A stretch of 64,000 nucleotides of DNA from Bacteroidota bacterium. Its GTDB lineage: Bacteria > Bacteroidota > Bacteroidia > Chitinophagales > Chitinophagaceae. The position numbers and the translations under genes are program-made. Location of the stretch: assembly GCA_029558715.1 (NCBI GenBank), contig JAKQEA010000005.1, positions 1 to 64,000 on the forward strand. The letters are read 5' to 3'. Below, in pieces: positions 17,819 to 27,421 of the stretch. Within the stretch, counting starts at the first letter, position 1. Every line of letters starts with the position of its first letter. The notes beneath the pieces were generated by a model. That model was not told where the DNA came from. It did no database searches and worked only from the letters and a program-made list of their open reading frames with translations.

Positions 17819-18910
17819 GTGAGAATTATATTTTTTATTGATTCTTTGGCTGCAGGTGGTAAAGAGAGGCGGTTGACTGAACTGATCAAAGGACTTCAGA
17901 AAAAGCAGGATGTAACATGTGAGATAGTTGTTATGGACAACGACGTTCATTTCACGGAGATTTTTGACCTGGGCATAAATGTCCATTTCATTATAAGAAA
18001 GAGTAAAAAAGATTTCTCTGTATTTTTCCAGTTACATAAAATCTGTAAACAATTTAAGCCAGATGTAATTCATTGCTGGGATAGTATGACAGCTGTTTAC
18101 TCAGTGCCGATATCCAAATTGTTAGGAATAAAACTTGTAAATGGAATGATAGTCGACTGCCCGTCAGTCAGAAATTACAGGAATAAGACCTGGCTTCGGG
18201 GAAAACTGACTTTTCCTTTTAGTAATATGATAATTGGAAATTCTAATGCAGGATTATCTGCTTACGGCGTATCAAAAAAGAAAAGCGTATGTATATATAA
18301 CGGATTCAATTTTGACCGGATGCAGAATGTCAGCAATCAGGATCTGATCCGTCAGAAACTGTCGATTACCACAAAGTATGTAGTTGGAATGGTCGCCAGT
18401 TTTTCGATATATAAGGATTATAAAACTTACTATAAAGCTGCTGAGTTAATACTGAAAAAACGGAATGATGTTACTTTTCTTGCTGTGGGTGATAAAACAG
18501 ATTCAGCAGAATCAGTCGATTTGAATAATAAGACGTTTCTGCCTTTTATGAGATTAGTAGGCCGGCAATCTGATGTTGAGTCATATATAGCTGCAATGGA
18601 TGTTTGTGTTTTATCTACTTTTACAGAAGGAATCTCTAATTCGATTCTGGAGTATATGGCTTCTGCAAAACCGGTGGTGGCAACAGATGGCGGAGGCACA
18701 AAAGAGATAGTTACTGAAGGCAAGACCGGTTTTTTGGTTAATGCGGAATCGCCGGAAGCATTGGCAGAGAGAATCACTCAGTTATTGGAGGATGAGAATC
18801 TTCGTAAAGAAATGGGTGAGTCAGGCAAATTCAGGGTATTTAATGATTTTTCGATTGACCGGATGGTAGACCAGTATGTGGTTCATTACAGAAAATTGAG
18901 CGGAAAATAA
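17819..18910 (+). CDS. GT4-type glycosyltransferase (GTG start)
   Basis: GT-B glycosyltransferase, 363 residues from a GTG at 17819. That gives the expected start MRIIFFIDSLAAGGKERRL and lies 8 nt after AAAGGA; a TTG two codons upstream is the alternative. The C-terminal Glyco_trans_1 domain has GMVASFSIYKDYKTYYKAA (about 184-202) and STFTEGISNSILEYMASAKP (about 264-283), then GGGTKEIVTEGKTGFLV. These are textbook GT4 motifs, close to the WbpH/TuaC type. Donor and linkage are unknown. Confidence 0.84.
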   Translation: MRIIFFIDSLAAGGKERRLTELIKGLQKKQDVTCEIVVMDNDVHFTEIFDLGINVHFIIRKSKKDFSVFFQLHKICKQFKPDVIHCWDSMTAVYSVPISKLLGIKLVNGMIVDCPSVRNYRNKTWLRGKLTFPFSNMIIGNSNAGLSAYGVSKKKSVCIYNGFNFDRMQNVSNQDLIRQKLSITTKYVVGMVASFSIYKDYKTYYKAAELILKKRNDVTFLAVGDKTDSAESVDLNNKTFLPFMRLVGRQSDVESYIAAMDVCVLSTFTEGISNSILEYMASAKPVVATDGGGTKEIVTEGKTGFLVNAESPEALAERITQLLEDENLRKEMGESGKFRVFNDFSIDRMVDQYVVHYRKLSGK

Positions 18911-18969
18911 CCTTATCTATAAAACCTGCACAAACAAAAGTATAAGTTTGTAATAAAGCCAATGATCTT

Positions 18970-20661
18970 ATGAAGAAAGTAAGAGTCGGATTGCTTATTG
19001 ATGATTTTGAAGTTCCATCCTGGATTTACAGTATGGTCGAACAAATTAATACCTCAGAGTATGCCGAAATAGTCCTGGTGGTAAAAAGGGAATCAAATGG
19101 GATTCAAAAAAAATCTTTTTTATCATGGCTTAGGGAAAAATTTACCAACACATTATATAAAATATATGTTCATGGAGAGAATTTTTTAAGTAAACCATCA
19201 CCAGATGCTTTTTTAAGTAAGAACTTTAAACCTCTTATTCAATCAGTGGATTTAATGGAGGTTAAATGTATAGAAAAGAAATTTTCTGATTATTTAACTA
19301 ACGATGATATTGCGAAAATTGAAAAGTATGACATTGACGTATTTATCAGGCTTGGATTTCGCATTCTCCGGGGAAAGATACTCAAAGCTGCAAAGCTTGG
19401 TGTATGGTCATACCATCATGGAGACAATTTTGTATACAGGGGAGGGCCGGCCGGTTTTTGGGAGGTTTTTAAAAGAGAAAGAGAAGTGGGTTCGATTTTA
19501 CAAATACTGACAGAGGATATGGATGGCGGAGAAGTATTGTATCGTTCATGGTCGTCTGTTGAGTATAAGTATAACCGGACTTTGAATAATTTTTTCTGGA
19601 AAACATCTTTATTTATCCCAAGAAAATTAAAGCAACTATACGAAGTAGGACCAGAATCTTTTCTTGAAAGAATAAGATCAGAGAATTCCGGGTTGTCATT
19701 CTATTCGGGGGAAAACTATAAAATGCCTTCTAATATTCAGTTTTTGTGTCTTTGGATACCTAAGGCATGGGCGGGTTTCCGGAAAAAGCTGTCGAAGCTA
19801 TATAGTTTCGAACAATGGATATTATTATATTCTTTTACAAATTCCGACGATGTTTCGAAGTCGATGTACAGATATAAAAGAATTTTGCCGCCAACAGACC
19901 GGTTTTGGGCAGATCCATTTGTGATTTATAAGGACGGGAAACACTACGTATTTTTTGAAGAAGGAATCTGGAAAGGAAAAACAGAGATAGGGCATTTAAG
20001 TGTAATGGAGATTGAAAAGAGTGGAAAGATTTCGGAACCGGTAATTATTCTTAAAAAGCCGTATCATCTTTCCTACCCATTTATTTTCGAACAAGATGGA
20101 GTTTATTATATGATACCCGAAAGTGAGCAGGATAAAACGATTCAGTTATATGAGTGTAAAAATTTTCCATATGAGTGGGATTTTAAAATGAACCTTATGG
20201 AAAACATTCATGCGGTTGATACTACCATTTTGTTCAGAAATAATAAGTTTTGGTTATTCACCAATATCAGGGAAGTTGAAGGGGCTTCCTTTAGCGAAGA
20301 GCTTTTTCTGTTTTACTCTGATAATCTTTTATCACAAAATTGGAAGCCACATCCTCTTAATCCTATTGTTTCTGATGTGAAATCTGCAAGACCTGCAGGG
20401 AGATTATTTTTTCATAATGAAAAATTATACAGGCCATCACAGGATTGTTCCTACAGGTATGGATATGCCATGCTGCTGAATGAAATTGTAGAATTAGATG
20501 AAAATAGCTACAGGGAAGTTAAGCGATCAGCAATTACTCCGGATTGGACCAATGACATATTAGCTACTCACACACTTTCATTCGATAAAGGGTTATCAAT
20601 GATCGATGCAGTAATAAGAAGGAGAAAAAAATGGTTTTCTTTCGGACGTCGAAAAGGGTAA
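18970..20661 (+). CDS. Formyltransferase-like domain fused to a five-bladed-propeller (GH43-like) domain
   Basis: A 563-residue two-domain protein, probably modifying a sugar in the polysaccharide pathway. Residues about 1-230 resemble the formyltransferase fold (methionyl-tRNA or sugar N-formyltransferases): DVFIRLGFRILRGKIL, then SYHHGDN and RGGPAGFWEV, then DMDGGEVL. The usual Asn-x-His of the active site reads Ser147-Tyr-His149, while His149 and Asp185 are kept. Residues about 295-560 look like a GH43/GH32-type beta-propeller: RFWADPF (311-317), repeated blade-like YYMIPES, FWLFTNI and KLYRPSQD. The same kind of module is found in plant GINT1-type proteins. A sugar N-formyltransferase with a glycan-binding propeller is plausible. 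Exact function is not established. Confidence 0.68.
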   Translation: MKKVRVGLLIDDFEVPSWIYSMVEQINTSEYAEIVLVVKRESNGIQKKSFLSWLREKFTNTLYKIYVHGENFLSKPSPDAFLSKNFKPLIQSVDLMEVKCIEKKFSDYLTNDDIAKIEKYDIDVFIRLGFRILRGKILKAAKLGVWSYHHGDNFVYRGGPAGFWEVFKREREVGSILQILTEDMDGGEVLYRSWSSVEYKYNRTLNNFFWKTSLFIPRKLKQLYEVGPESFLERIRSENSGLSFYSGENYKMPSNIQFLCLWIPKAWAGFRKKLSKLYSFEQWILLYSFTNSDDVSKSMYRYKRILPPTDRFWADPFVIYKDGKHYVFFEEGIWKGKTEIGHLSVMEIEKSGKISEPVIILKKPYHLSYPFIFEQDGVYYMIPESEQDKTIQLYECKNFPYEWDFKMNLMENIHAVDTTILFRNNKFWLFTNIREVEGASFSEELFLFYSDNLLSQNWKPHPLNPIVSDVKSARPAGRLFFHNEKLYRPSQDCSYRYGYAMLLNEIVELDENSYREVKRSAITPDWTNDILATHTLSFDKGLSMIDAVIRRRKKWFSFGRRKG

Positions 20662-20887
20662 TATGGTTCTTATTACTTAGTAATTTTACTTCGTGATTTT
20701 CCTAAGAGAGTATTGAACAGATTTTGAAAACAGGTAGAAGAAATTATGGGGTGATATACTTTCTTTTCTGATTATTTGTTTATATCTATGTAATAAAATT
20801 TAAGAATTTCGTTTATATACTGGAACTATTTTTTGGCTTAGAAAATAATAATACATTGATTTTAAATAATTACTATAAAACAAATTT

Positions 20888-22783
20888 ATGTGTGGAATAA
20901 CTGGGTTTTGCGATTTTAACCGGAAACTTACTAAGGAAAACCTGAATAAGGCGAATGAACAACTTCATCACCGTGGACCTGATAGTGGAGATGTGGCCTT
21001 TTTTGATGCGGGTAATGCTGCTGTGGGTCTGGGACATAGAAGACTGTCGATTCTTGACGTGTCGTCAAATGGCAGCCAGCCAATGTATAGCGATGACAAA
21101 AGTGTTGTTATTATATTGAATGGGGAAGTATATAATTTCAAAGAAATCCGGAAAGAACTCATTGATCTGGGATACCAGTTTCATTCTGATTCGGACACAG
21201 AGGTTATTATCAAAGCATACCAGCAGTATGGGATTGAATCTGTAAATAAGTTTATTGGCATGTTTGCCTATGCTATTTATGATATTAAGAAGCAGGAGAT
21301 ATATTTACTTAGAGACAGACCAGGTGTAAAACCATTATATTATTATCACAAAGATGGATGTTTATTGTTTGGCTCAGAACTTAAAGCATTATATGCTTAT
21401 CCAAGCTTCCAAAAAGAAATAAATGATAAAGCGGTAACACTTTTTTTTAAGTACGGTTATATCAGGGCCCCGCATACTATTTTCAAAAATACTTATAAAA
21501 TACAACCGGGTCATTACATAAAAATTGATATTCGAAAAAACCAGGTGACCGATCATAAATACTGGGATGTAATTGACTATTATAATAAGCCAAAACTGAA
21601 TATCTCAGAGGAGGATGCCCTGAATGAAGTTGAGAAGTTATTTATTTCTGCATTTCAATACAGGATGGTAAGTGATGTTCCGGTTGGCGTTTTTCTTAGT
21701 GGAGGTTATGACAGTTCGGTTGTATCTGCTATACTTCAGGCGAACAGCACTCAGAAGATTAAAACCTTTACAATCGGATTTCACGAGAAGAAATGGGATG
21801 AAGCGCCTTTCGCCAAACAAATTGCTGCACATATCGGAACGGATCATAATGAATATTATTGTACAACTAAAGAAGCGCAGGATATATTCCCTTTGCTGGC
21901 TGATATTTATGATGAACCATTCGGGGACAGCTCGGGTATTCCCACGACATTGGTCAGCAGGTTTGCCAGGAAGCAGGTGACAGTTAGTCTGTCAGCAGAT
22001 GGGGGAGATGAAATTTTTGCAGGTTATACAAAGTATCACCATCAGGCTAAAATCAACCGCTACATTAAGAATTCTCCTGATCTCTTGCTTAGTATGGCAA
22101 AAGGAGTTTCTAAAGTATCACTTAAGTTAATGCCGGCGCTAAAAAAAGTACATAAAGTAGAAAGGGTGAATGAACTCCTGAGTACTTACAAAACAACCGG
22201 CCTTACGGATATATATAACAGACACCTCAATTATAAGGATATTTCAGAATTATTGCCTAAGTATGATGATAGTGTTGGATTACTTGATGACATCGGAGAA
22301 GTAAATAATGAAAATGATTATATCAACAAGATTTTAGCACAGGATTACAGATCTTACATGGTGGATGACATTTTAACAAAAGTGGACAGGGCAACGATGA
22401 GTATTGCATTGGAAGGAAGAGAGCCTTTGCTGGATCACAGAATTATTGAATTTGTTTCTCAGCTTCCGTCTTCATTAAAATATAATAACGGGACGACCAA
22501 GTATCTGCTGAAAAAGATTGCCCACAAGTATATCCCGAGAGAAATTATGGACAGGCCTAAAGCTGGTTTTTCTATTCCTATGTTTGAATGGTTAACGACC
22601 GACTTGAAGGATCATCTTTATTATTACATTAATGAAAAGCAGTTTAATAAACATGGACTGCTGGATGTAAAAAAAGCCATGACAATCCGAAAAGAGTTTT
22701 TAGCGGGAAGAAAGGGAAGGGAAACACCCATTTGGCTTTTGCTGATGTTCCAGATGTGGTGGGATAGATGGATGGAGGGATAA
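20888..22783 (+). CDS. asnB: AsnB-type glutamine-dependent amidotransferase
   Basis: Class II glutamine amidotransferase with an ATP-pyrophosphatase domain, 631 residues. The start gives MCGITGF, so Cys2 becomes the N-terminal nucleophile after Met removal. The glutaminase half contains HHRGPDSG and GHRRLSILD, and the synthetase half has FLSGGYDSS (near 269-277), the PP-loop that binds ATP. The protein family makes asparagine, but within surface-polysaccharide loci its members often amidate uronic acids or other acid groups (WbpS-like). Position in the middle of this locus favours that second role, though the chemistry cannot be decided from sequence. A 226-nt AT-rich gap precedes it, so a local promoter is possible. 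Confidence 0.88.
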   Translation: MCGITGFCDFNRKLTKENLNKANEQLHHRGPDSGDVAFFDAGNAAVGLGHRRLSILDVSSNGSQPMYSDDKSVVIILNGEVYNFKEIRKELIDLGYQFHSDSDTEVIIKAYQQYGIESVNKFIGMFAYAIYDIKKQEIYLLRDRPGVKPLYYYHKDGCLLFGSELKALYAYPSFQKEINDKAVTLFFKYGYIRAPHTIFKNTYKIQPGHYIKIDIRKNQVTDHKYWDVIDYYNKPKLNISEEDALNEVEKLFISAFQYRMVSDVPVGVFLSGGYDSSVVSAILQANSTQKIKTFTIGFHEKKWDEAPFAKQIAAHIGTDHNEYYCTTKEAQDIFPLLADIYDEPFGDSSGIPTTLVSRFARKQVTVSLSADGGDEIFAGYTKYHHQAKINRYIKNSPDLLLSMAKGVSKVSLKLMPALKKVHKVERVNELLSTYKTTGLTDIYNRHLNYKDISELLPKYDDSVGLLDDIGEVNNENDYINKILAQDYRSYMVDDILTKVDRATMSIALEGREPLLDHRIIEFVSQLPSSLKYNNGTTKYLLKKIAHKYIPREIMDRPKAGFSIPMFEWLTTDLKDHLYYYINEKQFNKHGLLDVKKAMTIRKEFLAGRKGRETPIWLLLMFQMWWDRWMEG

Positions 22784-22836
22784 AGTTGTGTATTATTTAT
22801 ACAAATTTAGTTATCGAATAGGTTCACTATTATCCT

Positions 22837-24108
22837 ATGAAGATCATTATTGTAAATTATCGCTATTTTATATCCGGAGGACCAGAAAGATATTTATTTA
22901 ATATCAAGGACCTGCTCGAGAGAAACGGGCATACAGTGATACCATTTAGTATCAAAAGCCAGCATAATCAGCCTACCGAGTATGAAAAATTCTTCTTGTC
23001 ACCAATAGGAAAAGGAAAAGAAGTTTATTTTAACGAGTATAACAAGAGGGATATCAGGACGGTTGGCAAAGCTTTCTCCAGGATGTTTTATTCATTTGAA
23101 GCGAAGAAAAAACTGGATGCGCTGATCAAAGAGACAAAACCGGATCTGATCTATGTTCTTCACTATCAAAACAAACTTTCGGTAAGTATATTTGACGCAG
23201 CTGTCAGGAACAATGTGCCTGTCATCCATCGGATATCGGACTTTGGACAAATTTGTGCTAACGGTCTTTTCTACCGGTTTAATAAAAAAGATATTTGTGA
23301 AAGATGCCTCCACGGTTCAAAGATTAATGCAATTGTAAACAAATGTGTTTTTAATTCATATATATACTCTGCAGTTAAAGTTGCATCATTACAGTTGCAG
23401 AAAACTCTCAGGCTGACAAAAAAAGTTAATGCTTTTGTTGTCCCATCAAAGTTTACAATTACAAAACTTCAGGCATATGGTTTTCCTGCCGGGAAGACAT
23501 TTCATATCCCGACTTTTTTTAATTTCAGATCGGCCCGAAATGATCTGTCAATCAGCTATGAGCCATTTGCTTTGTATGTAGGAAGGGTAGAGGAGGAAAA
23601 GGGAATAATGACATTGATTAAAGCCTTTGAAAATTCTCCCTATAACCTGAAAATTATTGGCGCTTCGAGTTCTGGTTTTGATAAGGTATTGAAAGACTAT
23701 TTGGCTGATAAGGATCATCATATAGAGTTTCTGGGATTGATGAGTTTTGAGGAGATACAGTCCTATTTAAGCAGATGTTCTTTTACAGTTATGCCGGCTG
23801 AATGGTATGATAATTTTCCGAATTCTATTCTCGAGAGTTTTGCTTTTAAGAAATGTGTGATTGCTTCAGATACAGGAAGTCTTAAAGAAATTGTAAGCAA
23901 CAATGAAACGGGGCTTCTGTTCCCGATCAGGGATGTCACATTATTGAAAACAAGGATTAATGAGCTTTTCTCAAACCAGGCAAAATGTATTGAGTTGGGC
24001 GAGAAGGCCTATCGCAGATTAAACACAGAGTTTTCTGAGGATAGCCACTACAGCAAATTATTGACTCTCTTTGAAAGCGTAGTCTCAAAAAAAGAACAAA
24101 TAGGCTAA
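22837..24108 (+). CDS. GT4-type glycosyltransferase with cysteine motif
   Basis: GT-B glycosyltransferase, 423 residues. The start MKIIIVNYRYFISGGPERYL shows the glycine-rich acceptor-side loop. In the N-terminal domain four cysteines (C140, C154-x2-C157, C170) follow the pattern seen in a GT4 subgroup that may hold a structural metal. The C-terminal domain contains YVGRVEEEKGIMTLIKAFEN and MPAEWYDNFPNSILESFAF with the conserved glutamate. It is located between asnB and another transferase gene. Substrate is unknown. Confidence 0.83.
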   Translation: MKIIIVNYRYFISGGPERYLFNIKDLLERNGHTVIPFSIKSQHNQPTEYEKFFLSPIGKGKEVYFNEYNKRDIRTVGKAFSRMFYSFEAKKKLDALIKETKPDLIYVLHYQNKLSVSIFDAAVRNNVPVIHRISDFGQICANGLFYRFNKKDICERCLHGSKINAIVNKCVFNSYIYSAVKVASLQLQKTLRLTKKVNAFVVPSKFTITKLQAYGFPAGKTFHIPTFFNFRSARNDLSISYEPFALYVGRVEEEKGIMTLIKAFENSPYNLKIIGASSSGFDKVLKDYLADKDHHIEFLGLMSFEEIQSYLSRCSFTVMPAEWYDNFPNSILESFAFKKCVIASDTGSLKEIVSNNETGLLFPIRDVTLLKTRINELFSNQAKCIELGEKAYRRLNTEFSEDSHYSKLLTLFESVVSKKEQIG

Positions 24109-24165
24109 TTAATGAATAAGGAATAAGAGCAGCAATAAAGAAAAATATAAGCAGGAATTAAAGAG

Positions 24166-25188
24166 ATGAATATTATAGTATTAGTCGATTGGCAGGTTAC
24201 AACTGAAACGAAGTTTTGGTTGAAAGATGAATTGATTAAACTCGGCAACAGTACTAGTTTAAAAGGTATTCCTGATTATGATCCTAAAGATGATACGACT
24301 AATTGGGGTAAAATAAAGTTGTGGTTTAAGTACTTCAAATTAGCAATAGCAGGAATAAGAACAACCCGTAAAGGAGATGTGCTGGTAAGCTGGAACTTTG
24401 TAGTGGGAGCAATTGCAGCTTTTATTTGTAAGGTGTTTGGAATCAGGAGGAAGATTATTTCCCTGAATATGATTGCTCATGAGAAGGGATTTCTGAACAC
24501 GGTGCTCAGAAAATTTATATACAATATTGCTTTCCGTAATAAGAATCTATGGATTTCCGTTAATGATGAACAGCTCATTGAAATTTATTCAAGACAATTT
24601 AAATTTCCTGTTGACCGGATATTTGTCCTGCATGATATTTTCTATGATAATTATGAGCAAAGTGATTTTAGTGTAGGATCGGATTATATTTTTACCGGGG
24701 GAGATGCTTACCGGGATTGGGAAGGACTTATTCAATGTGCTGTAAACCTTCCTGAGATTCAGTTTGTAGGTGTGGCGAGGAAGAAGAATTTTCCTTCTGC
24801 TAAGAATATACCGGCTAATTTAAAAATGTATTATGATATTGATCCCGTTCATTTTTACTCGCTATTGAAGGACAGCAGGATTGTTTTTCTGCCACTAAAT
24901 AGTTTGGCACCCTGCGGGTTGATTGTTATGATAAAGGCCGCTTTATTGTCAAAGCCGGTAATTATTACAGAGACGGCCTCTACAAAAAATTATATACAGA
25001 ATAACGTAACAGGAAAATTGATTGCAATCCGTGATATCAGGCAAATGCAGGATTCACTGTTATCCTTATATACTGACGAGCAAATGCAGAGAAAATTTGC
25101 AGAGAACTTAAAGGAATTTTTAAAAATGAATTTTTCGACAAAAACCAATGCGGGAATAATTAATAATGTTATTAATAAAACTGAATAA
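24166..25188 (+). CDS. Divergent GT-B glycosyltransferase
   Basis: A 340-residue protein with the size and two-domain look of a GT4-like transferase, but with weak motifs. Visible points are VSWNFVVGAIAAFICKVFG in the first half (a hydrophobic stretch that may contact the membrane), then FTGGDAYRDWEGLIQCAVNLP in the phosphate-binding position. APCGLIVMIKAALLSKPV replaces the usual EGxxxxxxEAMAxGxPV, so the first glutamate of the EX7E motif is not obvious. It is flanked by clear transferases. I rate family membership likely and activity probable. Confidence 0.65.
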   Translation: MNIIVLVDWQVTTETKFWLKDELIKLGNSTSLKGIPDYDPKDDTTNWGKIKLWFKYFKLAIAGIRTTRKGDVLVSWNFVVGAIAAFICKVFGIRRKIISLNMIAHEKGFLNTVLRKFIYNIAFRNKNLWISVNDEQLIEIYSRQFKFPVDRIFVLHDIFYDNYEQSDFSVGSDYIFTGGDAYRDWEGLIQCAVNLPEIQFVGVARKKNFPSAKNIPANLKMYYDIDPVHFYSLLKDSRIVFLPLNSLAPCGLIVMIKAALLSKPVIITETASTKNYIQNNVTGKLIAIRDIRQMQDSLLSLYTDEQMQRKFAENLKEFLKMNFSTKTNAGIINNVINKTE

Positions 25189-25270
25189 AGTATAAAAATA
25201 GTTTTACTGGTATAGTATCACAGAATAATTAAATCTGTCTTATAAAAATTAAAATCGACTCATTAGCATT

Positions 25271-26173
25271 ATGAAAAAGAAGATCTACATTGCCGGAGCA
25301 GGTGGTATGCTTGGCGAGGCATTTTATCATCAGTTTAAAGATTTTTATGATCTTAAGTGTACTGATAAAGACGTAAATGAACCCTGGCTTTCCTTCCTCG
25401 ACTTTCGTGACCTTGATGCCTATAGGGAGGATGTCACAGCTTTTAAGCCTGATTATTTATTCCATTTGGGAGCTTACACTAACCTGGAATTTTGTGAGCA
25501 AAATGTAGATGATACTTACGCTACAAATACTATGTCTGTTGAAAATGCTGTTTACCTGGCCAATGAACTGGATATACCACTGTTGTATATAAGTACAGCA
25601 GGAATTTTTGACGGGGAAAAGGAGCTGTATGACGATTGGGATCTTCCAAACCCGTTGGGTGTTTATGCAAGATCAAAATATATGGGCGAGAGATATGTAG
25701 CCGAGAATGCCAAAAGATTTTTAATCTGCCGTGCAGGCTGGATGATGGGTGCGGGGCCAGCAAAGGATAAGAAGTTTATACAAAAGCTGATGAAGCAGCT
25801 TAAGGATGGCAAGAAAGAATTATTCATTGTGGATGATAAAGATGGTACTCCTACTTATACGCATGATTTTGCAAAGAATGTAAAAGCATTAATCGAGAAA
25901 GAATATTGGGGGCTTTATAATATGGTTTGTGGTGGACAAACAAGCAGGCTGGAAGTTGCAGGAGAATTACTTAGGTTGCTTGGCCTCACTGACAAGGTAA
26001 AGATTACAAGTGTAAAATCTGATTTTTTCAGGGAAACATATTTTGCAGAAAGGCCACCATGCGAGAGGCTGATCAATAAAAAACTTGAGTTAAGGAACCT
26101 GAACCTGATGCAGGAATGGCCGGTTGCTTTAAAGCAATATATTGATAGATATTACCAAGGTTATCTGGATTAG
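25271..26173 (+). CDS. RmlD-like NAD(P)-dependent sugar-nucleotide reductase
   Basis: Extended short-chain dehydrogenase of 300 residues, closest in pattern to dTDP-4-dehydrorhamnose reductase (RmlD_sub_bind). The nucleotide-binding loop is GAGGMLG (8-14), the region HLGAYTNLEFCE matches the RmlD HxAAYTxVDxAE motif, and the catalytic pair is Tyr132-x3-Lys136 (VYARSKYMGE). It could supply a deoxy sugar nucleotide for the repeat unit. No rmlA, rmlB or rmlC gene is in the window, so rhamnose itself would depend on genes elsewhere. It ends 2 nt before the next transferase gene, which indicates tight coupling. Confidence 0.8.
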   Translation: MKKKIYIAGAGGMLGEAFYHQFKDFYDLKCTDKDVNEPWLSFLDFRDLDAYREDVTAFKPDYLFHLGAYTNLEFCEQNVDDTYATNTMSVENAVYLANELDIPLLYISTAGIFDGEKELYDDWDLPNPLGVYARSKYMGERYVAENAKRFLICRAGWMMGAGPAKDKKFIQKLMKQLKDGKKELFIVDDKDGTPTYTHDFAKNVKALIEKEYWGLYNMVCGGQTSRLEVAGELLRLLGLTDKVKITSVKSDFFRETYFAERPPCERLINKKLELRNLNLMQEWPVALKQYIDRYYQGYLD

Positions 26174-26175
26174 AA

Positions 26176-27294
26176 ATGAAAAAACTTAGAATAGCCGCTT
26201 TTGGGTTCAGAACACTGCCGCCTGCAAAAGGTGCTGCAGGTGCTGATAAATTTGCCATGGAGTTACTTCCCCGGCTGGCCGCCCAAGGGCACAGTGTAAT
26301 AGCTTATAACAGAAGATACCCTGATGTACATATTGATATTGATGAGTATAAAGGAGTAAAAGTGAAGACTTTCAAAACAGTAAAGAAAAAAGGGTTTGAT
26401 ACACTCTTGCATTCTTTTAAATGTACTTGTCATATTATATTCAGGAATACCGCAGATGTGGTTCATATTCAGAATGGCGGAAATAGTATCTGGGCTTTAC
26501 CACTACGGTTGTTTAGGAAGAAAGTTTATATAAGCCAGGATGGTATTGATTGGAAAAGAGATAAATGGCCATGGTATGGTAAAATATACTTAAAAGTATC
26601 TTCCTATATCAGCGCCTATTTTCCAAATGATATCATTTTTGACAATGTAATAGCCAGGCAATATTTTGAAAAAAGGTTCAATAAGAAATTTTCTTTCATC
26701 CCCTTTGGCAGTGAAGTGGAAAAGGTAACAGACGATGATTCAATTCTTAGGAAACTGGGGATCGAGAAAGGAGGATATTATTTGTTTGTAGGCAGGTTTA
26801 TTCCTGATAAAGGATTGCATTACTTGTTGCCAGCCTTTGAAAAATCCCAGTCCAAGAAGAAACTGGTATTGGTTGGAGGCTCACCGAATCCTTCACCTTA
26901 CGAAAAAGAAATACAGGAAATGGCGAGCCCTAATGTAATATTTCCCGGATTTGTTTATGGAGAAGATGTAACCCGGCTAATGAATAATGCTTATTGCTAT
27001 ATACAGCCTTCAGATGTGGAAGGACTATCTCCTGTAGTGTTAACAGTAATGGGATTAGGTGTTCCTCTTATTGTTAGTGATATTGATGAAAATATATATG
27101 CAGTACAGGATACAGCTATAACATTCAAAAAAGGAGATCCTTTATCCCTTTGTGAGAAAATCGAATTTGCCGAATCTAATTATCAGGAAATGAAAGCTCT
27201 ATCCTGTAAAGCAAAGGAAAGGGCATTAAAGGAGTTTAACTGGGACAATGTAACAGAACAGCATGAGATAATATTTTCTGGTAAAAAAGACTAA
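26176..27294 (+). CDS. GT4-type glycosyltransferase
   Basis: GT-B glycosyltransferase, 372 residues. It starts MKKLRIAAFGFRTLPPAKG with AGADKFAMELLPRLAAQGH. That N-terminus resembles the RgtA/WbnE rhamnosyltransferase-like subgroup, but this is only an impression. The C-terminal domain shows YLFVGRFIPDKGLHYLLPAF (about 200-219) and PSDVEGLSPVVLTVMGLGVP (about 280-299). It follows the RmlD-like gene by 2 nt, so a link between that reductase's product and this transferase is reasonable but unproven. Confidence 0.83.
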   Translation: MKKLRIAAFGFRTLPPAKGAAGADKFAMELLPRLAAQGHSVIAYNRRYPDVHIDIDEYKGVKVKTFKTVKKKGFDTLLHSFKCTCHIIFRNTADVVHIQNGGNSIWALPLRLFRKKVYISQDGIDWKRDKWPWYGKIYLKVSSYISAYFPNDIIFDNVIARQYFEKRFNKKFSFIPFGSEVEKVTDDDSILRKLGIEKGGYYLFVGRFIPDKGLHYLLPAFEKSQSKKKLVLVGGSPNPSPYEKEIQEMASPNVIFPGFVYGEDVTRLMNNAYCYIQPSDVEGLSPVVLTVMGLGVPLIVSDIDENIYAVQDTAITFKKGDPLSLCEKIEFAESNYQEMKALSCKAKERALKEFNWDNVTEQHEIIFSGKKD

Positions 27295-27421
27295 TATCCG
27301 GGTAACTTCTAAAAAATCCCGGGCCTTATTTGCGACCAGTATCCGTTAAAATTATTACCTATTTGCAATATCCATATGGTAGACAGATATAATCAGAAAT
27401 TTTAGAAAAAAAAATCTTCGC

